DNA of 64,000 bases from Rivibacter subsaxonicus. Lineage in GTDB: Bacteria > Pseudomonadota > Gammaproteobacteria > Burkholderiales > Burkholderiaceae_C. This document shows, piece by piece, positions 23,817 to 34,055 of the stretch (positions are counted from its first letter, which is position 1; every line of letters starts with the position of its first letter). The stretch covers positions 652,829-716,828 of the forward strand of contig NZ_SHKP01000004.1 of the NCBI RefSeq assembly GCF_004217215.1. Reading direction: 5' to 3'. Made by a program: the position numbers and the translations under genes. Below the pieces are notes generated by a model that saw nothing but the letters and a program-made list of their open reading frames with translations, was not told the DNA's origin and did not search any database.

Positions 23817-24209
23817 TTATGCGTCAAGTTCGATCCTCCTGGCCTGCTCAAGCCAGTCTGCGAACCACTCGCTTGGAACTCGAACATCTTCGAACGAAAG
23901 AGTGCGAAGCTGTTCAAGGGAGTACGTATTCGCAAGGAAGAGGTCCCACTGCGTCTCAACGTCCGTCAGGATTGGCAGCAAGCGCTCTACTTCTGGCGAA
24001 GCATCCACGTCTATATATTCGCACCAGTACGCGTCACACCACTCGGCGATCTGCTTGTGAGAGTACGGGGACGCATCAGGGGCAGCCCCCCACGCGAGTA
24101 CCTGCATCGCCGACTCCAAGGAGAATGGCAGAGGAACTGGGGGGCTTTGACTCACAGCAGCAAGCGTTCTGCCTTCTAGCGTGTCGCTAGGCCGCATCCG
24201 GCAACGCAT
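23817..24209 (-). CDS. Hypothetical acidic protein in a low-GC patch
   Basis: I do not recognise the family. The longest frame is 130 aa; a start at 24107 with GGAG upstream would give 96 aa, and a GTG at 24155 is also possible. The product is acidic and aromatic-rich (WCDAYWCEYIDVDAS, TQWDLFLANTY, PSEWFADWLEQA), unlike its basic, Ala-rich neighbours. GC is clearly lower than on either side, which suggests transfer. An orphan immunity protein is one guess from size and composition, without a motif to support it. Confidence 0.55.
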   Translation of the reverse strand: MRCRMRPSDTLEGRTLAAVSQSPPVPLPFSLESAMQVLAWGAAPDASPYSHKQIAEWCDAYWCEYIDVDASPEVERLLPILTDVETQWDLFLANTYSLEQLRTLSFEDVRVPSEWFADWLEQARRIELDA

Positions 24210-25479
24210 TCATCGCCTTCAACCGCTCAATCGCCGGCGGATGCGAGTAATAAAAACGCACATACAGCCGATCCGGCGTCAGCGTCGACGCGTTGTCCTC
24301 GTACAGCTTCAGCAGCGCCGCCGACAGCTCCTGCGCGCTGGTCTGCGCGCTGGCGTAGGCATCGGCCTCGTATTCCTGTTTGCGGGAGAGTGCGGCAAAC
24401 AGCGGCGAGACAAAGAACATGAATACCGGCCCGGCCAGCATGAACAGCAGCAGCGCCAGCGCATCGTTCGGCGCGTCGAGCGCCGGCACCGCGCCGAGGC
24501 CGAGGTAGAACCAGAACTGCTGCGCCAGCCAGCCGATCAGCCAGAAGCCAAGGCCCGAGAGCGCGAACATCGCGACGATGCGCTTGAGCACATGGCGATG
24601 CTTGAAGTGGCCCAGTTCGTGCGCCAGCACCGCCTCGACCTCGGGCACCGTCAGCTTGCTCAGCAGCGTGTCGAAGAACACCACCCGCTTGGCCGGGCCC
24701 AGGCCGGTGAAGTAGGCGTTGGCATGGGCCGAGCGGCGGCTGCCGTCCATTACGAAAAAGCCCTTGGCGGCAAAGCCGCAGCGCGCCATCAGCGCCTCGA
24801 CGCTGGCCTTGAGCGATTCGTCCTCGAGCGGCTTGAACTTGTTGAACAGCGGCGCGATGACGGTGGGGTAGAGCACCAGCACCAGCAGGTTGAAGGCGAT
24901 CCACGCCAGCCAGGCCCAGAGCCACCAGAGCGGGCCGGTGCTGCCCATCAGCCACAGGATCAGCGCGGCGATCGGAAGCCCGAGCAGCACGCCGACCAGC
25001 AGCCCCTTGGCCTGGTCGGCCAGCCACAGGCCCGGGCTCGTGCGGTTGAAACCATGCGCCTGTTCGAGCCTGAAAGTGCTCCAGGCCTCGAGCGGCAGGT
25101 CGATCAACGCCGAGATCAGCGCGAAGGCGCCGAGCAGTGCCAGCTGATAGCCGAGCGGGCCGAGCGCCGGCAGCGTGGTGTTGCGCAGCCAGACGTTGAG
25201 CGCTTCGAGCCCGCCGAGCATCGTCCAGCCCAGCAGCACGGCGGTGCCGATGGCGGTGCTGACCAGCCCGAAGCGCAGCTTGGCGATCGTGTAGTCGGCC
25301 GCGCGCTGGTGGGCGGCGAGGCTGACGAAGCCGGCAAAGGCGGCCGGTACCGCGTCGCGATGGCGCGCCACGTGGCGGATCTGGCGGCTCGCGAGCCAGA
25401 ACTTGATGGCCAGCGAGGCCACGAGACAGGCCGCGAACAGCAGGCTCAGCGCCTGCGCGGCCAGGGAGAGGTTTTGCAT
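24187..25479 (-). CDS. M48 family zinc metallopeptidase (Ste24/CAAX-protease-like)
   Basis: The 430-aa integral membrane protein has about seven helices and the zinc motif [13 protein letters not shown] (HExxH) near residue 280, with a downstream EYEADAYA Glu ligand. [19 protein letters not shown] and [12 protein letters not shown] are conserved in the Ste24 group. The family cleaves membrane or prenylated proteins in eukaryotes; bacterial members take part in membrane protein quality control. It is divergent from orn, with starts 52 bp apart. Confidence 0.93.
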   Translation of the reverse strand: MQNLSLAAQALSLLFAACLVASLAIKFWLASRQIRHVARHRDAVPAAFAGFVSLAAHQRAADYTIAKLRFGLVSTAIGTAVLLGWTMLGGLEALNVWLRNTTLPALGPLGYQLALLGAFALISALIDLPLEAWSTFRLEQAHGFNRTSPGLWLADQAKGLLVGVLLGLPIAALILWLMGSTGPLWWLWAWLAWIAFNLLVLVLYPTVIAPLFNKFKPLEDESLKASVEALMARCGFAAKGFFVMDGSRRSAHANAYFTGLGPAKRVVFFDTLLSKLTVPEVEAVLAHELGHFKHRHVLKRIVAMFALSGLGFWLIGWLAQQFWFYLGLGAVPALDAPNDALALLLFMLAGPVFMFFVSPLFAALSRKQEYEADAYASAQTSAQELSAALLKLYEDNASTLTPDRLYVRFYYSHPPAIERLKAMNALPDAA

Positions 25480-25531
25480 GGGGGCTCAGTGTACGGTTCG
25501 CCGACAATCGCAGGCTTCAGGAAGGATCACC

Positions 25532-26107
25532 ATGACCGTTGCCGAAGCCATCCCGCCCGTGCTCAAGAAGAGCGACCAGAACCTGGTCTGGATCGACCTC
25601 GAGATGACCGGCCTCGACCCTGTGAATGACCGCATCATCGAGATCGCGGTGGTCGTGACCGATCCGCAGCTCACGCTGCGCATCGAAGGCCCGGTGTTCG
25701 CGATCCACCAGAGCGACGCGGTGCTCGACGGCATGGACGCCTGGAACAAGGGCACCCACGGCCGCAGCGGGCTGATCGAGCGGGTCAAGGCCTCGACCGT
25801 CTCCGAGGCGCAGGCCGAGGCGGCGACGATCGAGTTTCTGGCCCAGTACGTGGGCAAGCGCATCTCGCCGATGTGCGGCAACACGATCTGCCAGGACCGC
25901 CGCTTCCTGGCCAAGGACATGCCGCTGCTGGAAGCCTTCTTCCACTACCGCAACCTCGATGTCTCGACGCTCAAGGAACTCGGCAAGCGCTGGAAGCCGC
26001 AGGTGATGGATGGCTTCAAGAAGCGCCAGGCGCATACCGCGCTGGCCGACATCCACGAATCGATCGACGAGTTGATCTACTACCGCGAGCACCTGCTCGC
26101 GTTGTAG
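25532..26107 (+). CDS. orn: Oligoribonuclease
   Basis: The 191-aa DEDDh exonuclease begins its fold with [14 protein letters not shown] (first Asp and Glu), followed by [11 protein letters not shown] and a late [15 protein letters not shown] carrying the catalytic His and last Asp. Orn degrades two- to five-nucleotide RNA and pGpG at the end of RNA and c-di-GMP turnover and is usually essential. The ATG at 25532 has GGAAGGA upstream and matches family length. Confidence 0.97.
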   Translation: MTVAEAIPPVLKKSDQNLVWIDLEMTGLDPVNDRIIEIAVVVTDPQLTLRIEGPVFAIHQSDAVLDGMDAWNKGTHGRSGLIERVKASTVSEAQAEAATIEFLAQYVGKRISPMCGNTICQDRRFLAKDMPLLEAFFHYRNLDVSTLKELGKRWKPQVMDGFKKRQAHTALADIHESIDELIYYREHLLAL

Positions 26108-26141
26108 TTGTCGCTGTGGCCGGCTGCGGCCGCGCGATCGA

Positions 26142-26165
26142 GGCGGCGCCGGAGCCGGCGCCGCC
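26142..26165. terminator. Strong GC hairpin between convergent orn and DUF1097 genes
   Basis: GGCGGCGCCGG and CCGGCGCCGCC form an 11-bp perfect stem with a two-base centre, 35 bp after the orn stop and 21 bp from the DUF1097 stop. No T-run follows on either strand, so the terminator role rests on position and stem strength. Confidence 0.5.
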
Positions 26166-26185
26166 CGAGTCGCTGGAGCCCGTGC

Positions 26186-26671
26186 TCAGCTCTTCTTGGC
26201 GAGCTTGCCGGCGAGGGTCTCCGAGGCCCAGCCGAAGCCGGCGCCAAGGATGATCGAGCCGATGGTCGGCAGCAGCGCGTCGAGCGGGGCGGTGCCCTTG
26301 AGCAGGATCAGCCCGGCCACCGACGCGAAGCCGTAGACGCAGGCCGGGATCGTCGAGAGGATCGGCAGGTGTGCCGCCAGCACGATCACCGCGGCGCCGA
26401 TGCCTACCGCGACCGGCGCGGCGAGTCCGCCGAGCGCGCCGAGCTGGCCCGCGAGCATCACCGACAGCGCGCCGACCAGCGCGCCGAAGCTCATGCAGAC
26501 CACCGTCTTGGTCGCGCTCTCGGGCTTGCCGCCGCAATGGAAATAGCAGGCCCAGGCAATGAAGGCCTGCCAGATCTGGAAGTTCAGTGCCGCCAGCGGC
26601 CCCAGGAACACCCAGGTCGCCACCACCGCCAGCAGGCCGATGGAAATGGTCAGTGCAATCAGCATGCTCAT
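26186..26671 (-). CDS. DUF1097 inner-membrane protein (YcdZ-like)
   Basis: The 161-aa protein has five or six hydrophobic segments. The conserved stretches are ALNFQIWQAFIAWACYFHCGG, KTVVCMSFGALVGAL and IPACVYGFAS, which fit DUF1097. The ATG at 26671 has GAGGAG upstream, so the longer frame that starts earlier is rejected. Function is unknown. E. coli YcdZ is the nearest named relative. Confidence 0.85.
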   Translation of the reverse strand: MSMLIALTISIGLLAVVATWVFLGPLAALNFQIWQAFIAWACYFHCGGKPESATKTVVCMSFGALVGALSVMLAGQLGALGGLAAPVAVGIGAAVIVLAAHLPILSTIPACVYGFASVAGLILLKGTAPLDALLPTIGSIILGAGFGWASETLAGKLAKKS

Positions 26672-26984
26672 CTCTTGTCTCCTCGTTGTTGGACAGGATT
26701 CCACGGCCAGCCTTCGTGGGGCGTGGCCGGTACACACTTCTGCGGCGCTGGTGCGCGCCGCGGCGGTACTCGAGATGGAAGCATCGGCCGGTACTGCTGA
26801 GCGATGCCTTCGTGAGCGATAGGCGTCGATCCGGGTACTGCTGGAAGGCTGCGCGGGCAGGCCGCGGTTCCGAGCGGGCGATCAATCAGGCGCGTAGGTG
26901 CCGGAACGGGGTCCGACGAGATGCCTGATTCAGCAAATGCCGTATTTTTCGCGCTGGGCGCGCGGCGCATGCGGGGGTATTCGA
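26672..26984. other. Intergenic stretch between DUF1097 and acyltransferase genes
   Basis: I see no gene here. It should contain the DUF1097 promoter. An inverted pair ATCAGGC / GCCTGAT lies around 26884-26929, and a T-rich TATTTTTCG occurs at about 26941. The repeated GGTACT-type pieces are not clearly meaningful. Confidence 0.4.
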
Positions 26985-28043
26985 CTACGGGTCGACCGTC
27001 GCCAGTGGCCGGCCCCTCGCCGCCCGGCGCTCCGGCAGCAGGCGCCGGCGCAGCAACTCCAGCACCGGTGTCTCGACCCAGTGGTGGATCAGCAGCCCGG
27101 CCAGCGTCGCCGTCAGGCAGGCGATCACGATGACCAGCGGCACGCTGGTGAGCGGCTCCGGCAGCAGGTTCAGGGCCTTGCGCAGGCCCTTGTACGAGGC
27201 CAGGTGGAACAGGTAGATCGAGTAGGAGGCGGCCCCCAGCCGCAGCAGCCACTTGATCTCGGTGCCCTGTGCCAGGCGCAGCGTGCTCCAGACGATCAGC
27301 GCCGCCGGCAGGCCCAGCGAGATGGCGCTCGGCAGGTTCGCGTGCCACCACAGCGCGAAGGCGCCCGCCGCGAGCAGCAGGGTCAGCAGCGGGCGCGGCA
27401 CGGCCAGACCGTTCCAGCGCCGGTCGATCTCGAACAGCAGGATGCCGAAGCCGAACTCGAGCACCACGCCATTGGTGTAGAAGCGCCCCGGCGCCGAACT
27501 CGGTGCCAGCAACTGCCCGGCCATCACCAGCCCGGCCAGTGCGGCGCAGACCAGCGCGTTGCGCGCCGAGCCGAACAGGATGCCGACGCCGAGGAGCAGG
27601 TAGAAGAAGACCTCGTAGTTGATGGTCCAGCCGGGCACGAAGCGCGGCCAGACCTGGCCCGGATGGGTCGGGCTCGGGCGCGGCACGAAAAGGAAATCGA
27701 GCCAGGTGCCGGGCTGGGCCAGCAGCGTGGCGGCCTCGGGCCGGATCGTCCACAGCAGCGCCAGCCAGTACAGCGGCACGACGCGGATGAAGCGCTTGAG
27801 CAGGAAGTCGCGCGCCAGCCAGCCGCGCTCGCCCAGGTCGCGGCCGACGCGCTGCGAGCTGTAGGCCATCACGTAGCCGCTGATGACGAAGAAGATGTCG
27901 ACGCCGGCAGCGCCCACGCTGTCCCAGTGCTCGAGTGGCGGCAGCAGGGTGCGCGCATGGTGCGCCGCCACCATCAGCGCGGCGATGCCGCGCAGGTATT
28001 GCAGGCCGTTGAGCGTCTCGGTGGCACCGGGGTGGCTGGCCAT
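26985..28043 (-). CDS. Acyltransferase family 3 membrane protein
   Basis: The 352-aa protein starts with LQYLRGIAALMVAAHHARTL and GAAGVDIFFVISGYVM, the family-3 hallmark, followed by KRFIRVVPLYWLALLWT and eight further membrane helices ending near residue 330. It is membrane-only, with no SGNH extension. Such enzymes acylate exopolysaccharide, O-antigen or lipids. The copy at the window start is a different paralogue. No sugar-pathway genes are adjacent, so the acceptor cannot be proposed. Confidence 0.9.
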   Translation of the reverse strand: MASHPGATETLNGLQYLRGIAALMVAAHHARTLLPPLEHWDSVGAAGVDIFFVISGYVMAYSSQRVGRDLGERGWLARDFLLKRFIRVVPLYWLALLWTIRPEAATLLAQPGTWLDFLFVPRPSPTHPGQVWPRFVPGWTINYEVFFYLLLGVGILFGSARNALVCAALAGLVMAGQLLAPSSAPGRFYTNGVVLEFGFGILLFEIDRRWNGLAVPRPLLTLLLAAGAFALWWHANLPSAISLGLPAALIVWSTLRLAQGTEIKWLLRLGAASYSIYLFHLASYKGLRKALNLLPEPLTSVPLVIVIACLTATLAGLLIHHWVETPVLELLRRRLLPERRAARGRPLATVDP

Positions 28044-28304
28044 CGGCGTCAGCCCGCGCGCCGGGGGAAGCCCTGTCGTGTCATGAGCCGCGCCTTCCTG
28101 CTGGGGTGGTGGCCATGCTCCGACTGCGCCGCCGGTGGCACGCAGGGCGATGACCTGCGCCCCATTCTGCTGGCTCGGCTGGCCGCTGGCGGCCGTCTGA
28201 GCTACCAGGCACCTACTTTGAAGGCATGGTTCTGCCGTTGGACGGCCGCAGGTGGCCCGCCCGACTTCACTCGCGGGCGGTTGGAGGCTCGCGGGAAGCC
28301 GTGC

Positions 28305-29009
28305 TCAGTGCCACCACCGGCTCCCGTCCGGAGCCAGCCACAGCAGCGCTCCAAGCGCTGCGCAGTGGACGAAGACCGTGATCCAGAAGGCCGTTAGGAA
28401 CGAGGCCTTGCGCGACTTGTGGCGCAGCAGCAGCTGCGCCAGCCAGGCCCCGGGCCAGCCGCCGAACAGCGCGAAGGCGTGCAAGGTGTCCTCGCGCGTG
28501 CGCCAGCGTCTCTGGCTCGCCGCGTACTTGTCCTGCCAGTAGACAAAGAAGGTGACGCCACTCAGCAGCAGTACGAGGAGCGGCACCATCAGGGGCAGCC
28601 GGCCGCTGGCAGCTGCCCATAGCAGCACGCCGGCATAGACCACGATCAGTGGCAAGCCGATCAGAACCGTGGCACCAGGCTCGCGCGGGCCGGCTGCGGG
28701 TCGACGCGGCGTGCCGCGCTGCGGTGGCCGCGCCACAGCGACCGACGCCGTGGCGTGGAGTGCGGGCGGCCGCTTCGGGCTCTGCCCGGCTGAAGCGATG
28801 TCGGCTGCAACGACCGCCACTGCGCGTGGACCGCGGCCGCCCAGATGGATCTCGTCGTAGACCACGCGCTGGCCGACCTCCGGCCGCATGCCGTGGCGCA
28901 GTTCGCGCACGTGGACAAAGGCCTCCTGCGCATCGGCGGCATCGTCGGAGCGGATGAAGCCGAAGCCGCGTTCGCTCTCCCAGCGCACGATGCGTCCGTG
29001 CTTTCTCAT
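28305..29009 (-). CDS. Cold-shock-domain and DUF1294 fusion membrane protein
   Basis: The 234-aa protein starts with a cold-shock domain. [18 protein letters not shown] includes RNP1-like GFGFI, and EAFVHVRE follows. A basic Pro-rich linker (residues about 80-115) connects to two helices and the DUF1294 signature [33 protein letters not shown]. This pairing of nucleic-acid-binding and membrane domains is known in proteobacteria but its role is undefined. The start overlaps the gluQ stop (ATGA). Confidence 0.9.
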   Translation of the reverse strand: MRKHGRIVRWESERGFGFIRSDDAADAQEAFVHVRELRHGMRPEVGQRVVYDEIHLGGRGPRAVAVVAADIASAGQSPKRPPALHATASVAVARPPQRGTPRRPAAGPREPGATVLIGLPLIVVYAGVLLWAAASGRLPLMVPLLVLLLSGVTFFVYWQDKYAASQRRWRTREDTLHAFALFGGWPGAWLAQLLLRHKSRKASFLTAFWITVFVHCAALGALLWLAPDGSRWWH

Positions 29010-29908
29010 GACCTGGCTTCCTCGTTCACGCGGGCCGCCCATGCGTGGGTGGCGGCCGCGAGCCAGTCGCCGATCTGCGTGCCGGCGCGACGCTCGAACT
29101 GCAGCCCGAGCACCGCGCCCGCGGTCTGCAGCGCAGCCTGCGGATCGTCCAGATCGAGTGCCTGCGCGCCGTTCTGCTTGCTCAGCTTCTGGCCATCGAC
29201 GGCCAGCACCAGCGGTGAGTGCAGGTAGCTCGGCGTGGGCAGGTCGAGCGCGCGCTGCAGCAGGATCTGGCGCGCGGTGTTGTCGGCGAGGTCTTCGCCG
29301 CGAACGACGTGGCTGATGCCCTGCTCGGCATCGTCGACCACCACCGCGAGCTGGTAGGCCCAGAGGCCGTCGGCGCGCCGCAGCACGAAGTCGCCGACCT
29401 CGGCGTTCACGTCCTGGTGTTGCGGTCCGAGGCGGCGGTCGTGCCAGTCGACCACCGACGCGTCGGGCAGCCGCAGCCGCCAGGCGCGCGCCGTGCGCGC
29501 GCCGAGGCCGCCGCGCTCGGGTCGGCAGGTGCCGGGGTAGACCAGTTCGGCATGGCGCGCCCGGTCCTGGCCCTGCGCCAGCCAGAACGCGGCGATGTCG
29601 AGCCGGGTGCAGGCGCAGCCGTAGGCGCTGCCGTCGGCCACGAGGCGGGCCAGTGCGGTCTCGTAGAGCGCGCCGCGCCGGCTCTGCCACTGCGGCGGCG
29701 CATCGGGGACGAGCCCGAGCCGGCCCAGCTGACGCAGGATCTCGTCATCGGCGCCGGGCACGCAGCGCGGCGCATCGACATCCTCGATGCGCACCAGCCA
29801 GGTTCCGCGGTGCGCGCGGGCGTCGAGCCAGCTCGCCAGCGCCGCCACCAGCGAGCCGGCGTGCAGCGGGCCGGTCGGCGAGGGCGCGAAGCGGCCGACG
29901 TAGGCCAT
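29006..29908 (-). CDS. gluQ: Glutamyl-Q tRNA(Asp) synthetase
   Basis: The 300-aa protein is a truncated GluRS-like catalytic core without an anticodon-binding domain. The HIGH-equivalent is [17 protein letters not shown] at residue about 8, and the KMSKS-equivalent is [10 protein letters not shown] near residue 240. Cys residues in YGCACTR and YPGTCRP fit the zinc site. It attaches glutamate to the queuosine base of tRNA-Asp. Two coupled downstream bases link it to the CSD-DUF1294 gene. In many gamma-proteobacteria gluQ follows dksA; that linkage is absent here. Confidence 0.95.
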   Translation of the reverse strand: MAYVGRFAPSPTGPLHAGSLVAALASWLDARAHRGTWLVRIEDVDAPRCVPGADDEILRQLGRLGLVPDAPPQWQSRRGALYETALARLVADGSAYGCACTRLDIAAFWLAQGQDRARHAELVYPGTCRPERGGLGARTARAWRLRLPDASVVDWHDRRLGPQHQDVNAEVGDFVLRRADGLWAYQLAVVVDDAEQGISHVVRGEDLADNTARQILLQRALDLPTPSYLHSPLVLAVDGQKLSKQNGAQALDLDDPQAALQTAGAVLGLQFERRAGTQIGDWLAAATHAWAARVNEEARS

Positions 29909-29921
29909 TCCCGAGAACCGT

Positions 29922-32081
29922 TCAGCGCTGCGCGTGCGCTGCCTTGTTGCCGCCGGCGAGCTGCTGCCACAGGAAGCCGTACTCCAGCGCCAGCAGGTGC
30001 GCGCGCTGCGCGTTGTCGGCCGCGCCGCCGTGGCCGCCTTCGATGTTCTCGTAGTAGAAGACCTGCTCGCCCTCGGCGTAGCCCTGCTCCAGCATGCGCG
30101 CCATCATCTTGCGGGCATGGCCGGGGTGGACGCGGTCGTCGCGGGTCGAGGTGGTGAACAGCACCGCCGGGTACTTCTGGCCCGGCTTGACGTTCTGGTA
30201 CGGGCTGTACTGCGAGATGAAGCTCCACTCGGCCGGCTGGTCGGGGTTGCCGTATTCGGCCATCCACGAGGCGCCGGCGAGCAGCTTGTGATAGCGGCGC
30301 ATGTCGAGCAGCGGCACCGCCGAGATCACCGCGCCGAAGAGCTCGGGCCGCTGCACGAAGGTGGCGCCGGTCAGCAGCCCGCCGTTGCTGCCGCCGCGGA
30401 TGCCGAGCTGCTTCGGCGTCGTCACGCCGCGCTTGACGAGGTCTTCGGCGATGGCCGCGAAGTCGTCATAGCTGCGCTGCTTGGCGCCGAGGATCGCCGA
30501 CTGGTGCCAGCGCGGGCCGTACTCGCCGCCGCCGCGCAGGTTGGCCAGCACGTAGGTGCCGCCGCGCTGCAGCCAGGCGCGGCCGATCGCGCCCGAGTAG
30601 GCCGGCAGCATCGGGATCTCGAAGCCGCCGTAGCCGTAGAGCAGGGTCGGTTGCGGGCCGCTGTTGCCGCCCTTGGGGCGCACGATGAAGTAGGGGATGC
30701 GGGTGCCGTCCTTCGAGCCGACGAAGGCCTGCTCGACCGTCACGCCGGCGGCGTCGAAGAAGCTCTCGACCTGCTTGAGCTTGAAGGGCTCGGCGTTGCC
30801 GGCGGTGTCGCCGAGCCAGAGCGAGGTCGGCGTCGTGAAGTCGGTGTAGCTCAGCAGGTAGCGCTCGGCCAGCGGCTCGCTGGCGCCGAGCGCCGGGTCG
30901 TGCAGCGCCACCAGGCCGGCGCTGCCGGCCGCGCCCGGCAGGGCCACCGCCTCGCGCAGCAGCTTGCCGTCGTGCACGCGCACGCGCTCGACGCGGGTCT
31001 TCACGTCGTCGAGCAGGTTCAGCAGCACGCTCGAGCCGGTGGCGACGAAGCCGACCAGCGAGCGGGCCGGTGTCGGTTCGAACAGCACGAGCGGTTGGCG
31101 CTTGCCCGCGAGCCAGTCGTCGATGTTGGCCACCAGCAGCGAACCGGCCTTGTACTGCCGCTTGCCGAGTTGCCAGTCGCTGCGCAGCTTGAGGAAGAAG
31201 CGATCGCCGTCGATCTGGACGTTGGCGTCTTCCTGCTTGTCGAGCCGCACCAGCTTGCCGCTGCGCTCGACGAACCACTCGCTGCTGAAGAAGCCGGGCG
31301 CGCGCTGGAAGGCCACGGTGGTGCGGCCGGGGCGGATGTCGACATCGACGCCGGTCCAGGTGTCGGTGGCCTTGCCCTCGAAGACCGGCTTGGCCGCGGC
31401 CAGCGGCGTGCCGCGCTGCCAGCGCTTGATGACGCGCGGGTAGCCGGAGGAGGTCATCGAGCCGGCGCCGAAGTCGGTGCCGACGAAGATGTGGTCGGCG
31501 TCGATCCAGCTCGCGAAGCTCTTGGCCTCGGGCAGCCTGAAGCCGCCTTCGACGAAGCGCTTGTCGCGCAGCGCGAACTCGCGCACCTCGACCGCGTCGG
31601 CGCCGCCGCGCGACAGGCGCACCAGGCAGCGCTTGTACTCGGGTGCCAGGCAGCTCACGCCGCCCCAGGTCCAGTTGACGCCTTCCTTGGCGCCGAGCGC
31701 GTCGAGGTCGAGCACGGTCTCCCAGATCGGCTCCGACTTGGAAAACTCGGCCAGCGTGGTGCGGCGCCACAGGCCGCGCCGGTTCTTGTCGTCCTGCCAG
31801 AGGTTGTAGACCTCGTCGCCAATGCGCTGGATGGCCGGAATGCGCGAGCGCGAGTCGAGCACCTCGAGCAGGTCCTGCTGCAGCTTGGCGAAACCGGGCT
31901 CGGCGCCGATGCGCTTCTCGGTGACGGCATTGCGCTCGCGCACCCATTGCAGCGCGCGCGCGTCCTGCACTTCCTCGAGCCACAGGTGCGGATCGTCGGT
32001 GGCGGCCGGGGCGGCGGCATGGGCCGGCAGCGAACCGGCAAGAGCGAGGGCGGTGGCGGCGATCAATTGACGGGATTTCAT
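29922..32081 (-). CDS. Exported prolyl oligopeptidase-family serine peptidase (S9A)
   Basis: The 719-aa protein has a signal peptide ([18 protein letters not shown]), then [22 protein letters not shown], typical of the S9A start. A seven-bladed propeller covers residues about 80-430. The alpha/beta-hydrolase domain has the nucleophile elbow RGGSNGGLL, the Asp in [10 protein letters not shown] and the His in [18 protein letters not shown] is also a family signature. It cleaves Pro-containing peptides, probably in the periplasm, and may serve peptide nutrition. It appears to be a single-gene unit. Confidence 0.94.
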   Translation of the reverse strand: MKSRQLIAATALALAGSLPAHAAAPAATDDPHLWLEEVQDARALQWVRERNAVTEKRIGAEPGFAKLQQDLLEVLDSRSRIPAIQRIGDEVYNLWQDDKNRRGLWRRTTLAEFSKSEPIWETVLDLDALGAKEGVNWTWGGVSCLAPEYKRCLVRLSRGGADAVEVREFALRDKRFVEGGFRLPEAKSFASWIDADHIFVGTDFGAGSMTSSGYPRVIKRWQRGTPLAAAKPVFEGKATDTWTGVDVDIRPGRTTVAFQRAPGFFSSEWFVERSGKLVRLDKQEDANVQIDGDRFFLKLRSDWQLGKRQYKAGSLLVANIDDWLAGKRQPLVLFEPTPARSLVGFVATGSSVLLNLLDDVKTRVERVRVHDGKLLREAVALPGAAGSAGLVALHDPALGASEPLAERYLLSYTDFTTPTSLWLGDTAGNAEPFKLKQVESFFDAAGVTVEQAFVGSKDGTRIPYFIVRPKGGNSGPQPTLLYGYGGFEIPMLPAYSGAIGRAWLQRGGTYVLANLRGGGEYGPRWHQSAILGAKQRSYDDFAAIAEDLVKRGVTTPKQLGIRGGSNGGLLTGATFVQRPELFGAVISAVPLLDMRRYHKLLAGASWMAEYGNPDQPAEWSFISQYSPYQNVKPGQKYPAVLFTTSTRDDRVHPGHARKMMARMLEQGYAEGEQVFYYENIEGGHGGAADNAQRAHLLALEYGFLWQQLAGGNKAAHAQR

Positions 32082-32174
32082 GAAGCGGCGAAGGAGGCGA
32101 AAGGCGGGACGGTGCTTGGTGCCGCAAGTCTGGCGCAGCGTTCGGCGTGCGCGTCGCTCGGGCCGTGAACTACC

Positions 32175-33167
32175 TCACAACACCAGTCCCTCGTGCTGTT
32201 CGAGCAGCGCGCGGCGGGTCGTCGGGCTCTTGAGCTGATCGAGCCACCAGGCCAGCGCCAGGCCGGGCATGGCGCCGTTGCCCTCGCGCCAGGCGTAGTG
32301 CAGCGTGATCGCGCGCGGCGGCAGCGTGGTGGTCTTGAGCACCAGGCGGCCGGCCGCGACATGGCGGCGCAGCAGCGGCTCGGGCATCGAGCCGCAGCCG
32401 AGACCGCGCAGCTGCGCCTCGAGCTTGGCCGCCAGCGAGGGCACGGTCAGCACGTCCTGGCCGGGCTGCACGCCGACGGTCAGCGGCGCCAGCCGGTGCG
32501 CGCTGTCGGCGATCGCGACGATGCGGTGGCGCGCGATCAGCTCCGGCGTCAGCGGTTCGGGCAGCTTGGCCAGCGGGTGGTGCGGCGCGACCGCGAACTG
32601 CAGGTCGATGTCACCGAGCGGCAGGCATTCGATGCCGGGCGAGGCATCGCCGAAGCCGGCGCCGCCGATCGCGAGATCGGCCTCGCCGGTCAGTAGCGCC
32701 TCCCAGGTGCCGCTGAGCACCTCGTGGCGCAGCCGCAGCCGGGTCGGTGGTGGCTCGGGTTGCTCGCTGGCGCTGGTGGTGACGCGCAGCGCGTAGAAGG
32801 CCTCGATCAGCTCGAAGACCGCGCGCGGAGCGAGGATGGTGTCGAGCGCGATCGTCAGCTGGGTCTCCCAGCCGGTGGCCACGCGCCGCACCCGGTTGGC
32901 GACCGCGTCGACCTCGGCCAGCAGGCGCCGGCCCTCGCGCAGCAGCTCGTCGCCGGCGGCGGTGAGGCGGGCCTGGCGCGAACTGCGGTCGAAAAGCAGC
33001 ACGTCGAGCGCGTCCTCGAGCTGGCGCACGCTGTAGGTCAGCGCCGACGGCACCTTGCCGAGCTCGCGCGCCGCCGCGGCAAAGCTGCCGGCGCGGGCGA
33101 TCGTGTCCATCATCGCCAGCGCCTCGGGCGTGAGCGCGTTGCGGCGGTCGAGCGGCAGGGAACTCAT
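32175..33167 (-). CDS. LysR family transcriptional regulator
   Basis: The 330-aa protein has the LysR winged helix ALAMMDTIARAGSFAAAARELGKVPSALTYSVRQLEDAL, then the linker helix and a substrate-binding domain from residue about 95. The ATG at 33167 gives the usual length; earlier in-frame starts are not supported. It is divergent from the first pirin gene, the usual arrangement for LysR control. A palindrome TTCAAGGCCTTTGAA lies in the shared region. The inducer is unknown; a quinone or flavonoid is a guess from the target genes. Confidence 0.92.
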   Translation of the reverse strand: MSSLPLDRRNALTPEALAMMDTIARAGSFAAAARELGKVPSALTYSVRQLEDALDVLLFDRSSRQARLTAAGDELLREGRRLLAEVDAVANRVRRVATGWETQLTIALDTILAPRAVFELIEAFYALRVTTSASEQPEPPPTRLRLRHEVLSGTWEALLTGEADLAIGGAGFGDASPGIECLPLGDIDLQFAVAPHHPLAKLPEPLTPELIARHRIVAIADSAHRLAPLTVGVQPGQDVLTVPSLAAKLEAQLRGLGCGSMPEPLLRRHVAAGRLVLKTTTLPPRAITLHYAWREGNGAMPGLALAWWLDQLKSPTTRRALLEQHEGLVL

Positions 33168-33210
33168 GGCGGCAATTGTCCCCGAGGTGGAGAGATCGCA
33201 TCGGGCGACC

Positions 33211-33225
33211 TTCAAGGCCTTTGAA
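33211..33225. promoter_or_regulatory. Candidate LysR-type binding site upstream of pirin genes
   Basis: TTCAA-GGCCT-TTGAA is a 15-bp interrupted palindrome with an inner T-N11-A arrangement, the classic LysR motif. A second TTCAAG occurs at 33233-33238. It lies 44 bp from the lysR ATG and 110 bp from the pirin ATG. Confidence 0.5.
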
Positions 33226-33334
33226 CGAGGTCTTCAAGCCGCCTCTGCCTGCATCGGGCGAGCACTGCCTACATTGGATCCATCGAGGCGCGAGATCGCG
33301 TGCCTCCAGCAGCAGCATCAAGGAGCATCGAACC

Positions 33335-34039
33335 ATGATCACCCTGCGCCGTTCCGCCGAACGCGGCTATGCCGACCACGGCTGGCTCAAGAGCTATCAC
33401 AGCTTTTCCTTTGCCGACTACTACGACCCGGCCCACATGGGCTTCGGCAACCTGCGCGTCATCAACGAGGACCGCGTGGCCGCCGGCCGGGGCTTCGGCA
33501 CCCATGGCCATCGCGACATGGAGATCGTCAGCTACGTGCTCGACGGCGCGCTCGCGCACCAGGACAACATGGGCAACGGTGAAAGCATCGTTCCCGGCGA
33601 CGTGCAGCGCATGAGCGCCGGCACCGGCGTGATGCACAGCGAGTTCAACCACGCGCCCGACAGGACCACGCATTTCCTGCAGATCTGGCTGCTGCCGCAT
33701 ACCCGCGGCATCAAGCCGAGCTACGAGCAGAAGCATTTCGATGCGGCGTCCAAGCGCGGCCAGCTCAAGCTGGTGGCGGCGCGCGTGCCGCGCGAGGACG
33801 CGGTGCTGATCCATGCCGACGCCAACCTCTACGCCGGGCTGTTCGACGGCGCCCAGGAGCGCGCCGGGCTCGACCTCGATCCGAAGCGCCTGGCCTATGT
33901 GCACGTGGTGCGCGGTGCGGTCGACATCAACGGCCAGCGCCTGCAGGCCGGTGACGCGGCCATGCTCGATGGCGAAACGCAACTGATGATCGAGAACGGC
34001 GACCAGGCCGAGGTGCTGGTCTTCGATCTCGCTCGCTGA
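33335..34039 (+). CDS. Pirin family protein (YhhW/quercetinase-like)
   Basis: The 234-aa bicupin starts after AAGGAG with the pirin block MITLRRSAERGYADHGWLKS, then FGTHGHRDMEIVSYVLDG, GDVQRMSAGTGVMHSEFNH with the metal His ligands, and HFLQIWLLP. Some bacterial pirins oxidise quercetin. It starts a run of two pirins, a flavodoxin-family protein and an FMN reductase, probably one operon under the divergent LysR regulator. Iron-dependent dioxygenase activity is inferred from homology. Confidence 0.93.
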   Translation: MITLRRSAERGYADHGWLKSYHSFSFADYYDPAHMGFGNLRVINEDRVAAGRGFGTHGHRDMEIVSYVLDGALAHQDNMGNGESIVPGDVQRMSAGTGVMHSEFNHAPDRTTHFLQIWLLPHTRGIKPSYEQKHFDAASKRGQLKLVAARVPREDAVLIHADANLYAGLFDGAQERAGLDLDPKRLAYVHVVRGAVDINGQRLQAGDAAMLDGETQLMIENGDQAEVLVFDLAR

Positions 34040-34055
34040 ACCCAAGGAGACCAGA

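Noticed and set aside
26884-26960. Inverted ATCAGGC/GCCTGAT and TATTTTT as a terminator for the acyltransferase gene
   Set aside because: The T-run is on the wrong strand and side for a minus-strand transcript, and the arms are too far apart for a stable stem.
28044-28304. Possible gene between the acyltransferase and CSD-DUF1294 genes
   Set aside because: No frame with coding-like composition or ribosome site. A GC-rich inverted pair near 28258-28280 is the only structure.
32032-32168. Possible plus-strand gene over the S9A peptidase (744-codon frame 29934-32168)
   Set aside because: The composition is antisense-like (Val/Ala/Arg/His-rich without motifs), and the minus strand has a complete S9A peptidase with signal peptide and triad.
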